Origin: Sphingopyxis chilensis
GTDB taxonomy: Bacteria > Pseudomonadota > Alphaproteobacteria > Sphingomonadales > Sphingomonadaceae
NCBI RefSeq assembly: GCF_035930445.1
Contig: NZ_CP142394.1
Span: 1,893,501-1,957,500 of the forward strand
DNA: 64,000 nt
Direction: 5' to 3'
Under the pieces are notes generated by a model. It was not told the origin of the DNA and made no database searches. It worked only from the letters and a program-made list of their open reading frames with translations. The first letter of the stretch is position 1. Each line of letters opens with the position of its first letter. A program made the translations under genes and the position numbers. This document shows, piece after piece, positions 52,901 through 61,719 of this stretch.

Positions 52901-53064
52901 CGACTGCCGAGCTGGTCGCGGATGAATTCATCGGCGATCGGTTCGCGGGCGATCCAGACCCCCGCGACGAGGATGATCACCGCGCCGGCGGTCAGCCAGC
53001 GCTTCTTGAACAATAAAGTCCGGTATTTGAACCGCGGCTGCTCGCCGCCTGCCACGTCAGTCAT
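49897..53064 (-). CDS. ydbH: YdbH-like AsmA-family phospholipid transport protein
   Basis: A 1055-residue periplasm-spanning protein. One N-terminal membrane anchor (WLTAGAVIILVAGVWIA, residues about 24-40) is followed by a very long run of alternating beta-strands, the repeating beta-groove of AsmA-like bridge proteins (with TamB and YhdP). The C-terminal domain (TSRGTFATADASLAAAFGP, FDGTLPVEFDGLGGRIVDG) is the dicarboxylate-transport-domain region typical for YdbH. It should channel phospholipids towards the outer membrane, completed by YnbE. Confidence 0.9.
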   Translation of the reverse strand: MTDVAGGEQPRFKYRTLLFKKRWLTAGAVIILVAGVWIAREPIADEFIRDQLGSRDVPARYTIERIGFRSEVLSDIVIGDPKRPDLTAKRVEVLLGYGWSGPYVSGINADGVRLYGRFVDGRLSFGSLDKFRDPESKDPFALPDLSVALRDARARVETPWGDIGAALNGGGNLRRDFTGKLALVAPRVGAAGCHGDNVSFYGTVLVRDIRPQLVGPLRGGALRCAGGSVSAASPQVALDLSLSENLQSWKGKADASIVRLVAGPIAADRMGLRASFDGTAVLTRLDVDADMARLRGPDFAAASVNLEAKGSVGSAAPKFDGRIGFARANSSADLRRSLTESARGLSGTPIGPLAARAVGALSRVLADASGSAGFAIAGEGPTARVDLIAPELTSASGAHFTGSAESRIGYLYGADDPAVIATGRWNIGGGDLPAGTLSLDRSAEGKVTGLASFEPYGAEGARLALTPVRFSGGAGGLLRFATTVALSGPLAGGRVERLTVPLNGFLAPTGALAFDGGCSRVAADRIEVSGFRIGRSAIDLCSRPGAPLLSAGPAGLRGDIRIPRIALRGTSGSSPFSLTSGPANLDLSAMRWSLARADIALGEGEDVTRFAADTLTGRATPQGMAGELRGAEGKIGAVPLNMSEIAGQWRFAKGALTLDGGLLLTDAAPDPRFFPLVSDDASLRFADGVIEAKAGFNERKTGTKILDTLIRHRLADTSGAADLAVKELRFDDAFQPDQLTSLALGVVANVQGSVVGDGRIEWTADGVTSRGTFATADASLAAAFGPVTGLTTTLSFDDLIGLRSAPGQIAKINEINPGIPVIDGEIEYRLLGDNRVRIEGGSWPFGGGQLLLHPTTLDFNADNARRLSFDIVGVDAAVFLQNFGFDNINATGVFDGTLPVEFDGLGGRIVDGRIDSRAGGGTLAYVGELSNRNLGTIANFAFGALRSLKYDDLTIILNGDLDGEMVTDIRFGGVGQGEGATRNFLTNQVAKLPLVFNVKITAPFRQLLTSAKGFYDPSLLIEQNLPALMRAQEEAESAARGEDAPVQPPESEPVR

Positions 53065-53198
53065 GGGAATTGGCCGATGACGTCATGGCGGCAAAATCTC
53101 GTCCCTCGACCCAGACCCCGTTCACACCAGAAACGCCGGAAATCCCGTTTCGATGCAGGAAATTGATCCGGTTCGCCATCTTCCTTTTCCTATGACCG

Positions 53199-53912
53199 TT
53201 GAGTGCGCCTCACAAGGCGGTTATTGCGGCGATGATGGGGGACACGCCGGATCATGTCGGTCACCGCGCGCGACTGCGCTCGCGCCTGCTCGACGACGCG
53301 GACGGGCTCGCGGATTATGAGCTGGTCGAATATCTGCTCGCGCTCGCGATTCCGCGCCGCGATACCAAGCCGCTCGCCAAGGCGCTGCTGCGCGAATTCG
53401 GATCGCTGGCGCAACTCGTGAGCGCCGACCCCGAATCGCTACGCCGCGTCGACGGGCTCGGCGACACCGGCATCGCGGCGCTCAAGATCGTTCAGGCGAC
53501 CGGCCTGCGCTTGCTGAAAGGCGAATTTCGCGACAAGCCGCTCCTGTCCAGCTGGGATGCGCTGCTCGACTGGCTCCGCGCCGATATGGGGCCGATCGAC
53601 GTCGAGCGCGTCCGCATTCTTTATCTCAACTCGCGCAACATGCTCATTCGCGACGAACTGGCGAGCGAGGGATCGATCGACCAGTCGGCGATCTATGTGC
53701 GCGAGGTGATCAAACGCGCGCTGGAACTCGGCGCCTCCGCGATCATCCTGGTTCACAACCATCCGAGCGGCAGCCCCGAACCGAGCCGTCAGGACATCGC
53801 GATCACCAAGGATATCGCCGCCGCAGCCGCGAAACTCGGGATAGCTCTCCACGATCATATCATTATCGGTGGGTCTGATTACCGGAGCTTCCGCGCGATG
53901 GGACTGATCTAG
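53199..53912 (+). CDS. radC: RadC-family (UPF0758) JAB-domain protein
   Basis: A 237-residue protein. A helix-hairpin-helix-like N-terminal part (ESLRRVDGLGDTGIAAL) precedes an MPN/JAB domain with the metal motif VHNHPSGSPEPSRQD. Despite the name, a DNA-repair role is not established; the fold is that of metal-dependent isopeptidases. A TTG at 53199 is taken as start. ATG at 53232 (MMGDTPDHVGHR) is equally possible because neither has a clear ribosome site. Confidence 0.88.
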   Translation: MSAPHKAVIAAMMGDTPDHVGHRARLRSRLLDDADGLADYELVEYLLALAIPRRDTKPLAKALLREFGSLAQLVSADPESLRRVDGLGDTGIAALKIVQATGLRLLKGEFRDKPLLSSWDALLDWLRADMGPIDVERVRILYLNSRNMLIRDELASEGSIDQSAIYVREVIKRALELGASAIILVHNHPSGSPEPSRQDIAITKDIAAAAAKLGIALHDHIIIGGSDYRSFRAMGLI

Positions 53913-54125
53913 GGTCAGGACCCGTTTGACTTCCCCGGTTCGCGGCCACATGATTCCCGTCATGCAGATTCGGCGCGGCCTTCTCCGCTTCCGCCATCAC
54001 GGGGGACAGCTTCTCGCGGGCATTTAGCCCCGGGTTCCGGCGCGATCGCCCCGAGCCCGGGGCACCTTCCGTCCCACATTGCCGTGCGTGGCAGGCCGCC
54101 GCGCGCCAGCCGGAAAGTCCGCGCC

Positions 54126-54533
54126 ATGACCAACAAGAATAGCGGGGCCGCGATGCCCCTTATCCGCATGATCGACAGCGAAGCCGATGCGCTGACCGAG
54201 CTCACGCTGCAACAGCAGCGCGATTCGATCGCATTCTATGAACTGCTGCTCGACGAGATCGATCGCGCTGCAATCTGCGTCCGCGCCGCGATCCCGCCGG
54301 ACGTCGTCACAATGGGGTCAACGGTGACCTTCACCGATGCGAGGAGCGGCACCGAGCGGACATTGCGCCTTGTCTATCCCGCCGAAGCCAACATAGCCGA
54401 AGGGCGGATTTCGATCCTGACTCCGGTCGGCGCCGGATTGATCGGGCTGAGCGTCGGCCAGTCGATCAACTGGCCCGACCGTGGCGGCGTCGAGCACCGG
54501 CTGACGATCATCGCGGTTGAACAACCCGCATAG
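54126..54533 (+). CDS. GreA/Rnk-like transcription elongation factor
   Basis: A 135-residue protein with the GreA/GreB C-terminal fold (VTFTDARSGTERTLRLVYPAEAN, then ILTPVGAGLIGLSVGQ). It has only a short N-terminal part, like Rnk, which binds RNA polymerase but lacks the long coiled coil of GreA. It may compete with Gre factors or modulate nucleotide pools as Rnk does. The ATG at 54126 begins TNKNSGAAMPLIRM; 14 upstream codons in frame are Arg-rich and unlikely to be coding. The 213 bases before it show nothing I can name. Confidence 0.82.
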   Translation: MTNKNSGAAMPLIRMIDSEADALTELTLQQQRDSIAFYELLLDEIDRAAICVRAAIPPDVVTMGSTVTFTDARSGTERTLRLVYPAEANIAEGRISILTPVGAGLIGLSVGQSINWPDRGGVEHRLTIIAVEQPA

Positions 54534-54554
54534 ACCCAACCCTATGCACGGCGA

Positions 54555-54584
54555 TGCGGCCGCCGGATCGCTCCGACGGCCGCA
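54555..54584. terminator. Stem-loop between convergent genes
   Basis: TGCGGCCG pairs with CGGCCGCA across a 14-base loop, between the stops of two convergent genes. There is no T-run, so termination is only inferred from position. Confidence 0.35.
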
Positions 54585-54603
54585 CCACCCCGCGGGGCGC
54601 CGT

Positions 54604-55095
54604 TCAGGCGCCGCGCGACAGGAAACCGGTGAGTTCGGTCTTGTTCACGCCGCCCGACTTGTCGCCGTCGGCGGACGCGAAGGCCTGTCCGATCCAGCTC
54701 GTCACCTCGGCCGATTCGACGTCGGCGCTGGGGTCGGTCGCGGCACGCAGCTTCTTCATCCACGCGCCGAATTCGGCTTCATTGAGGTCGCCGTTCTTGT
54801 CCCCGTCATAGGTCGGGAATTCCTGTTCGACGATCTGCGCGATCTGGGTCGGCGTCGCCGCTGCGCTCGACGGAGCGGCTTCGGTCGCCGCCGGCGGAGT
54901 CGACGAATCGGGCATCGGGGCCGGATTCGTGGTGTCAGGCGTCGGGCTGGTCGTGTCCGGCGCGGGTGCCGGCGCCGGACTCACGGGCTCGGTCGTCGTC
55001 GGCTGGCTCATCGGGTCCGAAGCCGGCGGGGTGGTCTGGGCCAGCGCGGGAAAACTCACCGCGGCGGCACCGATCAAAAGCATCTGTTTCAACAT
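54604..55095 (-). CDS. Secreted EF-hand protein with Pro/Thr-rich linker
   Basis: A 163-residue exported protein. The signal peptide (MLKQMLLIGAAAVSFPALAQ) is followed by a Pro/Thr/Ser/Ala-rich linker (residues 21 to about 85) and two calcium-binding EF hands, DGDKNGDLNEAEF and DGDKSGGVNKTEL. A calcium-responsive envelope or surface role is likely. It is a paralogue of the neighbouring 100-residue protein, which shares the signal peptide and linker but lacks the EF hands. Confidence 0.85.
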   Translation of the reverse strand: MLKQMLLIGAAAVSFPALAQTTPPASDPMSQPTTTEPVSPAPAPAPDTTSPTPDTTNPAPMPDSSTPPAATEAAPSSAAATPTQIAQIVEQEFPTYDGDKNGDLNEAEFGAWMKKLRAATDPSADVESAEVTSWIGQAFASADGDKSGGVNKTELTGFLSRGA

Positions 55096-55116
55096 GATAT
55101 TACTCCTGCGTAAGGT

Positions 55117-55419
55117 TTATTCCGGTTCCGACTCGGGCTTTTCCTCGTCATCCGGAGCGGGCTGGTCAGCCGGAGGGGTCGGCTCGGCCGCGGGGGGCGT
55201 GTCGCTGGGAAGCGCGTCCTCGGTCGGCGCCTGATCGGTCGGCGCCGTCTGGTCCGTCGGGGTGGTGCTGTCGGGCGTCGGCGCAGTCGTGTCGGTGGGC
55301 GCCGGCGGCGTTTGCGTCGTCGGGGCGGGCTGTTCGTCCATCGGCGCGGTGGTCTGGGCCAGGGCGGGGAAGCTTACGGCGGCTGCGCCGATCAAAAGCA
55401 CTTGTTTCAACACATTCAT
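55117..55419 (-). CDS. Secreted Pro/Thr-rich acidic protein, EF-hand-less paralogue
   Basis: A 100-residue exported protein. Its signal peptide (LKQVLLIGAAAVSFPALAQTT) is almost identical to that of the gene 21 bases downstream, with one changed residue. The mature part is low-complexity, proline- and threonine-rich (repeats such as PTDQTAPTDQAPT) and ends acidic (DDEEKPESEPE), with no EF hand. It looks like a partial duplication of the EF-hand gene, or the EF hands were lost. The function is unknown. Confidence 0.75.
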   Translation of the reverse strand: MNVLKQVLLIGAAAVSFPALAQTTAPMDEQPAPTTQTPPAPTDTTAPTPDSTTPTDQTAPTDQAPTEDALPSDTPPAAEPTPPADQPAPDDEEKPESEPE

Positions 55420-55604
55420 TCTCCTGTATCGGCGACCTTGATTTGCCGGTCGCCTTTCTGATGGGGCGAAGGATCAACCCGCCGGATTTCGCCAAAGTTG
55501 CGGTCGCTGGACATTTGGCGAAACGCCCCGTCCCTGCTACGGGGCGCCCCGACCCGGTTTCGCGGGGATTCCGCGACAAGCCGCCCGAAAAGGAAGGAAA
55601 TTCA

Positions 55605-56921
55605 ATGGTTCCGCGTTACGCACGGCCGGAAATGACCGCGATCTGGTCGGCCGAGAATCGCTTTCGCATCTGGTTCGAGATCGAAGCGCACGCGACCGAC
55701 GCGCTCGCCGAACTCGGCACCGTGCCCAAATCCGCCGCCAAGGCGCTGTGGGACTGGTGGGCGACGAACCCCGTGATAGACGTCGCCGCGATCGACGCGA
55801 TCGAAGCGGTGACCAAACATGACGTCATCGCCTTCCTGACCTGGGTCGCCGAGAATGTCGGCGATGAAGCCCGCTTCATGCACCAGGGCATGACAAGCTC
55901 CGACGTGCTCGACACCTGCCTTGCGGTCCAGCTCAGCCAGGCCGCCGACATATTGCTCGCCGACATCGACGCGTTGCTCGAAGCGATCAAGCGCCGCGCC
56001 TATGAGCACAAGCTCACCCCGACGATCGGCCGCAGCCACGGCATCCACGCCGAACCGGTAACCTTCGGGCTCAAGCTCGCCGAGGCCTATGCCGAATTCT
56101 CGCGCTGCAAAATCCGCCTGCAGGCCGCGCGCAACGAAATTGCAACCTGCGCCATCTCGGGCGCCGTCGGCACCTTCGCCAATATCGATCCCCGCGTCGA
56201 AGCGCATGTCGCGGCCAAGCTCGGCCTGACGATCGAGCCCGTCTCGACGCAGGTCATCCCGCGCGACCGCCATGCGATGTTCTTCGCCGTGCTCGGCGTC
56301 ATCGCGTCGTCGATCGAGCGACTCGCGGTCGAGGTTCGCCATCTCCAGCGCACCGAAGTGCTCGAGGCAGAGGAATATTTCTCGCCGGGGCAGAAGGGTT
56401 CGTCGGCGATGCCGCACAAGCGCAACCCGGTGCTGACCGAGAATCTGACCGGCCTCGCGCGCATGGTGCGCAGCGCCGCGATCCCCGCGATGGAGAATGT
56501 CGCGCTGTGGCACGAGCGCGACATCAGTCACTCGTCGGTCGAGCGCTTCATCGGACCCGACGCGACGATCACGCTCGACTTCGCGCTGGCGCGGCTGACC
56601 GGCGTCATCGACAAGCTGCTTGTCTATCCCGAGCGGATGCAGAAAAATCTCGACCGCATGGGCGGCCTCGTCCACTCGCAACGCGTGCTGCTGGCGCTGA
56701 CGCAGGCGGGCGCGAGCCGCGAGGACAGCTATGCCCTCGTCCAGCGCAACGCGATGAAGGTATGGGAATCGGACGGCCAGCTCTCGCTGCTCGAACTGCT
56801 GAAGGGCGATGCCGAAGTCACCGCGCGGCTTTCGGCGGACCAGCTTACGGAACTTTTCGACCTCGGCTATCATATGAAGCATGTCGACACGATCTTCGAC
56901 AGGGTGTTCGGGGCGGTCTAG
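55605..56921 (+). CDS. purB: Adenylosuccinate lyase
   Basis: A 438-residue member of the fumarase/aspartase superfamily, acting twice in purine synthesis and once in AMP formation. The signature SSAMPHKRNPVLTENL is present, with the catalytic histidine region TIGRSHGIHAEP and TSSDVLDT. The ATG at 55605 with GGAAGG upstream fits the family N-terminus VPRYARPEMTAIWS. The 185 bases before it show no other feature. Confidence 0.96.
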   Translation: MVPRYARPEMTAIWSAENRFRIWFEIEAHATDALAELGTVPKSAAKALWDWWATNPVIDVAAIDAIEAVTKHDVIAFLTWVAENVGDEARFMHQGMTSSDVLDTCLAVQLSQAADILLADIDALLEAIKRRAYEHKLTPTIGRSHGIHAEPVTFGLKLAEAYAEFSRCKIRLQAARNEIATCAISGAVGTFANIDPRVEAHVAAKLGLTIEPVSTQVIPRDRHAMFFAVLGVIASSIERLAVEVRHLQRTEVLEAEEYFSPGQKGSSAMPHKRNPVLTENLTGLARMVRSAAIPAMENVALWHERDISHSSVERFIGPDATITLDFALARLTGVIDKLLVYPERMQKNLDRMGGLVHSQRVLLALTQAGASREDSYALVQRNAMKVWESDGQLSLLELLKGDAEVTARLSADQLTELFDLGYHMKHVDTIFDRVFGAV

Positions 56922-56989
56922 CCGCAGGCTGGAATCGCGGGGCGTTCTGTCATAGTGTCGTCGCCGGATCGACAGAGGAGCAAGACGAA

Positions 56990-57334
56990 GTGGGAATCCT
57001 GCGTACGATCATCTGGGTTTTGCTGACCGCCGTGCTCGTCATCTTTGCGATGGCGAACTGGCAAGTTGTCACCGTTACCATCTGGCCGGGCTGGGAAGCG
57101 GAGACGAAACTTCCCGTCGTCATCTTTGCTTCCTTTCTGATCGGCAGCGTTCCCATGTGGATCGCGCTGCGCACGACGCGTTGGTCGCTGAAGCGCCGCC
57201 TCGATGCAAGCGAGCGGCAGGCGGCGGACCTCCGCGCGCTCGCCAACCGGCCTGTGGCGCCCGCGCCCGCAACCACGCCGGTGAACGACATCCCGCCCGC
57301 CCCTACCGACCTCTTCTCGACGGACAAGCCATGA
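56990..57334 (+). CDS. LapA-domain (DUF1049) membrane protein
   Basis: A 114-residue protein with two membrane segments (ILRTIIWVLLTAVLVIFAM and LPVVIFASFLIGSVPMWIAL), then an arginine-rich coiled helix (RWSLKRRLDASERQAADLRAL). This is the LapA/DUF1049 pattern, associated in E. coli with LPS assembly (LapA/YciS) next to pyrF, just as here. The GTG start has GAGGAG 10-15 bases upstream. The stop overlaps the pyrF start (ATGA). Confidence 0.82.
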   Translation: MGILRTIIWVLLTAVLVIFAMANWQVVTVTIWPGWEAETKLPVVIFASFLIGSVPMWIALRTTRWSLKRRLDASERQAADLRALANRPVAPAPATTPVNDIPPAPTDLFSTDKP

Positions 57335-58005
57335 CCTCGCCGCTTTACCTCGCCATCGACACGACACACCTCGACGCCGCGCTTACGCTCGCGCAAAAGG
57401 TGCGGCGCCATGTCGGCGGGTTGAAGCTGGGCCTCGAATTCTTCTGCGCCAACGGTCATCACGGGGTGCACGAGATGGCGAAGCTCGGCCTGCCGATCTT
57501 CCTCGACCTCAAGCTCCACGATATCCCGAATACGGTTGCGAAAGCGATTCAGGCGCTGCGTCCGCTCGAACCGGCGGTGCTCACCGTTCACGCCGCCGGC
57601 GGCCGTGCGATGCTCGAAGAAGCGAAGGCAGTGGCCGGCGCTAATACAAAGGTCGTCGCCGTCACCGTGCTCACCAGCCTCGATGCGCCCGATCTCGACG
57701 ATATCGGTATCGGCGGCACCCCGCACGACCAGGTCGTCCGCCTTGCCGCGCTCGCGCGCGAAGCCGGGCTCGACGGCATCGTCTGCTCGGGCCAGGAGGT
57801 GAAAGCGGCGCGCAAGGCGTGGCCCGGCGGCTATTTCGTCGTCCCCGGCGTCCGCCCGGCGAACGGCAAGATGGGCGATCAGAAGCGGATCGTTACGCCG
57901 GCACAGGCGATGTCGGACGGCGCCTCGATCCTCGTCGTCGGCCGCCCGATCAGCCAGTCCGAAGACCCCGATCTCGCCGCGCGCGAAATCGAAGCGACGC
58001 TTTAG
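57331..58005 (+). CDS. pyrF: Orotidine 5'-phosphate decarboxylase
   Basis: A 224-residue TIM barrel producing UMP. The catalytic loop is FLDLKLHDIPNTV (Lys-Asp pair), the first aspartate is in LYLAIDTT, and the phosphate grip is PGVRPAN and VVGRPIS. The start overlaps the lapA-like stop by four bases. A palindromic repeat separates it from the trp genes. Confidence 0.96.
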   Translation: MTSPLYLAIDTTHLDAALTLAQKVRRHVGGLKLGLEFFCANGHHGVHEMAKLGLPIFLDLKLHDIPNTVAKAIQALRPLEPAVLTVHAAGGRAMLEEAKAVAGANTKVVAVTVLTSLDAPDLDDIGIGGTPHDQVVRLAALAREAGLDGIVCSGQEVKAARKAWPGGYFVVPGVRPANGKMGDQKRIVTPAQAMSDGASILVVGRPISQSEDPDLAAREIEATL

Positions 58006-58012
58006 AAACAGC

Positions 58013-58090
58013 CGTCATCCCGGCGCAGGCCGGGATCTCCACGATGCGCTCAGCCGCAACGGCGAGACCCCGGCCTGCGCCGGGATGACG
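58013..58090. repeat. Palindromic intergenic repeat (GTCATCCCGGCGCAGGCCGG type)
   Basis: Arms at 58013-58039 and 58064-58090 pair with one mismatch in 27. The sequence type is common between alphaproteobacterial genes. It fills the pyrF-trpF gap and could end the pyrF transcript. Confidence 0.85.
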
Positions 58091-58100
58091 ACAGGATAGG

Positions 58101-58736
58101 ATGACCATGCCCCCTCTCGTCAAAATCTGCGGGCTCAAGACGCCCGAAACGGTCGATGCCGCCATTCGCCATGGCGCCACGCATATCGGCCTTGTCCATT
58201 ATGAGCCGAGCCCCCGCCACGTCGACCTCAAGACCGCAGCGGAACTTCGCAAGCGCGCCGGGCCGCAGGTCAAAGTGGCTTTGTTGCTCGTCAACGCCTC
58301 GCAGCAGCTGACGGGCGATGCGCTTGGCAAGGTCCGCCCCGATATCATCCAATTCCACGGCAGCGAGACGCCCGAATGGCTGGCAGTGGTGAAACGTCTC
58401 GCGCCGGCCGAAATCTGGAAAGCCGTGGGGCTGAAGGATGCCGAAACACTCACGCGGATGCAGAAATATCGCGGGATCGCCGATCGCATCCTGTTCGACG
58501 CGCCCGCGGCTGCGCTGCCCGGCGGCACCGGCACGCGCTTCGACTGGTCGCTGCTCAAGAATCATCGCCACAGCATGGATTGGGGCATCGCGGGCGGCCT
58601 GACCCCCGACAATGTCGCGCAGGCGATTGCCGAAACGGGCGCGCCGCTCGTCGACGTCTCGTCGGGTGTCGAAAGCGCGCCGGGCGTGAAGGATGTGGAC
58701 AAGATCGCCGCTTTCCTTAAAGCGACCGGTCGATGA
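58101..58736 (+). CDS. trpF: Phosphoribosylanthranilate isomerase
   Basis: A 211-residue TIM barrel of tryptophan synthesis. The catalytic cysteine is in [10 protein letters not shown], the aspartate in ILFDAPAAA, and a phosphate site is [12 protein letters not shown]. An ATG two codons in (58107) is an alternative start. The stop overlaps the trpB start (ATGA). Confidence 0.95.
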   Translation: MTMPPLVKICGLKTPETVDAAIRHGATHIGLVHYEPSPRHVDLKTAAELRKRAGPQVKVALLLVNASQQLTGDALGKVRPDIIQFHGSETPEWLAVVKRLAPAEIWKAVGLKDAETLTRMQKYRGIADRILFDAPAAALPGGTGTRFDWSLLKNHRHSMDWGIAGGLTPDNVAQAIAETGAPLVDVSSGVESAPGVKDVDKIAAFLKATGR

Positions 58737-59944
58737 CCCAGCTTCCCAACAGTCTTCGCACCGGGCCGGACGAACGCGGCCATTTCGGCCAGTTCGGCGG
58801 CCGCTATGTCGCCGAAACGCTGATGCCGCTGATCCTCGACCTCGAACGCCACTATCGCGCCGCGCAGGCCGACCCGGCGTTCAAGGCCGAGTTCGACGAT
58901 CTGCTCAAAAACTATGTCGGCCGCCCCAGCCCGCTGTGGTTCGCAAAGCGGCTGACCGACCATCTGGGCGGCGCGAAGATTTATCTGAAGCGCGAGGATC
59001 TCAACCACACCGGCGCCCACAAGATCAACAATTGCATCGGCCAGATTCTGCTCGCCAAGCGCATGGGCAAGACCAAGATCATCGCCGAGACCGGCGCGGG
59101 CCAGCATGGCGTCGCGACCGCGACCGTCGCGGCGCTGTTCGGCCTGCCCTGCACCATCTTCATGGGCGCGGTCGATGTTGCGCGGCAACAGCCGAACGTG
59201 TTTCGCATGAAGCTGCTCGGCGCCGAAGTCGTCGCGGTCGAGAGCGGTGCGAAGACGCTCAAGGATGCGATGAACGAGGCGCTGCGCCACTGGGTCGCGA
59301 ACGTCCACGACACCTTCTACATCATCGGCACCGTCGCCGGCCCGCACCCCTATCCCGAGCTCGTCCGCGATTTCCAGTCGGTGATCGGCAACGAAGCACG
59401 CGCGCAGATACTGGAAGCCGAAGGCCGCCTCCCCGACATGCTGATCGCCCCCGTCGGCGGCGGATCGAACGCGATCGGCCTGTTCCATCCCTTCCTCGAC
59501 GACGCCGATGTCGAGATCGTGGGCGTCGAAGCCGCGGGCGAAGGGCTCGAAGGCAAGCATGCCGCCAGCCTCGCGGGCGGCAAACCCGGTATCCTCCACG
59601 GCAACAAGACCTATCTGCTCCAGGACGCGGACGGCCAGATCACCGAGGCGCACAGCATCTCGGCGGGCCTCGACTATCCGGGCATCGGCCCGGAGCACAG
59701 CTGGCTGCACGACATCGGCCGCGTCCGCTACGAACCCGTCACCGATGAAGAGGCGCTGGCGAGCTTCCAGAAGCTGACCAAGCTCGAAGGCATCATCCCC
59801 GCGCTCGAAAGCGCGCACGCCATCGCCGCCGCCGAACGCATCGCGCCGACGCTGGGCAAGGACAAGATCATCATCGTCAATTGCTCGGGCCGGGGGGACA
59901 AGGATATTGCGACGGTCGCGGACGCGCTGGAGGTGACGCTGTGA
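58733..59944 (+). CDS. trpB: Tryptophan synthase beta subunit
   Basis: A 403-residue PLP enzyme that joins indole and serine. The PLP lysine is in [10 protein letters not shown], the phosphate loop is GGGSNAIG, and the C-terminal serine site is NCSGRGDKD. It binds TrpA through an indole tunnel. It is coupled to trpF and trpA by overlapping stop/start codons. Confidence 0.97.
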   Translation: MTQLPNSLRTGPDERGHFGQFGGRYVAETLMPLILDLERHYRAAQADPAFKAEFDDLLKNYVGRPSPLWFAKRLTDHLGGAKIYLKREDLNHTGAHKINNCIGQILLAKRMGKTKIIAETGAGQHGVATATVAALFGLPCTIFMGAVDVARQQPNVFRMKLLGAEVVAVESGAKTLKDAMNEALRHWVANVHDTFYIIGTVAGPHPYPELVRDFQSVIGNEARAQILEAEGRLPDMLIAPVGGGSNAIGLFHPFLDDADVEIVGVEAAGEGLEGKHAASLAGGKPGILHGNKTYLLQDADGQITEAHSISAGLDYPGIGPEHSWLHDIGRVRYEPVTDEEALASFQKLTKLEGIIPALESAHAIAAAERIAPTLGKDKIIIVNCSGRGDKDIATVADALEVTL

Positions 59945-60732
59945 CCCGCTTCGCCGCCACCTTCGCCCAACCACGCCCCGCCCTTGTCGCATTCATCACC
60001 GCGGGCGACGGCGACACCGCCGCGAACCTCGACGCGCTCGTCGCGGGAGGCGCCGATGTGATCGAGCTTGGCATGCCCTTCACCGATCCGATGGCCGACG
60101 GCCCCGCGATCCAGCAAGCAAACCTGCGCAGCCTCGCCAAGGGCACGACCACCGCCGACATCTTCGCGGTCGCCGCCGCCTTCCGCCAGCGCCACCCCGA
60201 CACCCCGCTCGTCCTGATGGGCTACGCGAATCCGATGACGATCCGCGGCGGTGACTGGTTCGCGGCCGAATGTGCCAAGGCGGGCGTCGATGGCGTCATC
60301 TGCGTCGACATTCCCGCCGAGGAGGACCCCGAACTCGGCCCAGCGCTCCGCGCCGCCGGCGTCGACCTGATCCGCCTCGCCACCCCGACCACCGACACCG
60401 CGCGTCTGCCCGCCGTCCTCGAAGGGGCGGGCGGCTTCCTCTACTATGTCAGCGTCGCCGGGATCACCGGGCTCCAGCAGGCGGCCCAAACGAGCATCGA
60501 CGAAGCCGTTGCGCGGCTCAAGGCCGCGACCGACCTCCCCGTCGCGGTCGGCTTCGGTGTCCGCACCCCCGAACAGGCCGCGCAGATCGCGCGCGTTGCC
60601 GATGGCGTCGTCGTCGGATCGGCCTTTATCGACATCATCGCCGAACATGGCGACGCTGCAGCGCCGCACGTCGAAGCCTTCACCCGTTCGCTCGCCGATG
60701 CTATCCACGGCGCAAAGGAGATCGCCGCATGA
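59941..60732 (+). CDS. trpA: Tryptophan synthase alpha subunit
   Basis: A 263-residue TIM barrel that splits indole-glycerol phosphate. The catalytic glutamate is in [15 protein letters not shown] and the aspartate in [11 protein letters not shown]. The GTG at 59941 overlaps the trpB TGA (GTGA). accD follows with an ATGA overlap, as usual in alphaproteobacteria. Confidence 0.96.
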   Translation: MTRFAATFAQPRPALVAFITAGDGDTAANLDALVAGGADVIELGMPFTDPMADGPAIQQANLRSLAKGTTTADIFAVAAAFRQRHPDTPLVLMGYANPMTIRGGDWFAAECAKAGVDGVICVDIPAEEDPELGPALRAAGVDLIRLATPTTDTARLPAVLEGAGGFLYYVSVAGITGLQQAAQTSIDEAVARLKAATDLPVAVGFGVRTPEQAAQIARVADGVVVGSAFIDIIAEHGDAAAPHVEAFTRSLADAIHGAKEIAA

Positions 60733-61580
60733 GCTGGCTCGACCGCGTTCGCAACGCCCTGCCCTTCACCGCCAAGCGCGATACCGCCGACAATCTCTGG
60801 CACAAATGCCGTCAGTGTCAGCAGATGGTGTTCGTCAAGGAATGGGAAGACAATCTCAACGTCTGCCCGCGCTGCGACCATCACGACCGCATCGGCGCGG
60901 CCGAGCGTTTCGCTCAGTTGTTCGACGGCGGGCTGCACGAGATGATTGCGGCCCCTGCGGCACCCGAAGATCCGCTGAAATTCCGCGACACCAAAAAATA
61001 TGTCGACCGCATCAAGGCGGCGCGCGCGCAGACCGGCGACCGCGACGCCTATCAGAACGCGTTCGGCCGCATTTCTGGCCAGGGCGTCGTGATCGGCGTG
61101 CAGGATTTTGCCTTCATGGGCGGGTCGATGGGCGTCGCGGTCGGCGAAGCGTTCGTCGCCGGCGTCGAGAACGCGATCAAGCGCGGCGTCCCCTATATCG
61201 CGATTACCGCCGCAGGAGGCGCGCGGATGCAGGAAGGCACGCTGTCGCTGATGCAGATGCCGCGCGCGACGGTCGCACTCGCGCGCCTGCGCCGTGCGGG
61301 CCTTCCCTATATCGTGCTGCTGACCGACCCGACCACCGGCGGCGTCACCGCCAGCTATGCGATGCTCGGCGATGTGCAGATTAGCGAACCCAAGGCGCTG
61401 ATCGGCTTTGCCGGCCAGCGCGTGATCGAGAATACGATCCGAGAAAAACTGCCCGAAGGCTTCCAGCGCGCCGAATATCTGCTCGACCACGGGATGATCG
61501 ACATGGTCGTGCATCGCAAGGAGCTGCCCGCGACGCTGGCCCGGTTGATCGGCTATCTGGCGCCTGAGAAGGCGGCATAG
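60729..61580 (+). CDS. accD: Acetyl-CoA carboxylase carboxyltransferase subunit beta
   Basis: A 283-residue subunit of the first enzyme of fatty-acid synthesis. The N-terminal zinc ribbon is KCRQCQQ and VCPRCDHH; the carboxyltransferase core has [17 protein letters not shown] and [14 protein letters not shown]. It partners AccA, which is not here. Its location after trpA is a well-known alphaproteobacterial arrangement. Confidence 0.96.
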   Translation: MSWLDRVRNALPFTAKRDTADNLWHKCRQCQQMVFVKEWEDNLNVCPRCDHHDRIGAAERFAQLFDGGLHEMIAAPAAPEDPLKFRDTKKYVDRIKAARAQTGDRDAYQNAFGRISGQGVVIGVQDFAFMGGSMGVAVGEAFVAGVENAIKRGVPYIAITAAGGARMQEGTLSLMQMPRATVALARLRRAGLPYIVLLTDPTTGGVTASYAMLGDVQISEPKALIGFAGQRVIENTIREKLPEGFQRAEYLLDHGMIDMVVHRKELPATLARLIGYLAPEKAA

Positions 61581-61615
61581 CTCCAAGGAAAATACTCTCG
61601 ATCCCCGCTCGTACC

Positions 61616-61682
61616 GAGTTTGTCGAAGCACCGTTCCTCTTCTTGCAGCGTCAAAAGAAGAATGCGGCCCTTCGACAAGCTC
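61616..61682. repeat. Palindromic intergenic repeat (TTCGACAAGCTCAGGGCGAA type)
   Basis: GAGTTTGTCGAAG (61616-61628) pairs with CTTCGACAAGCTC (61670-61682) with one mismatch. The right side continues into AGGGCGAACGG, a dispersed intergenic repeat of many proteobacteria. It lies between accD and folC. Confidence 0.7.
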
Positions 61683-61719
61683 AGGGCGAACGGTGTTTGG
61701 ATAGGCTGAACCATTCGCC

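Noticed and set aside
53077..53086. ATGACGTCAT palindrome upstream of ydbH as an operator
   Set aside because: A single ten-base palindrome in the 134-base gap with no second copy or related site; chance cannot be excluded.
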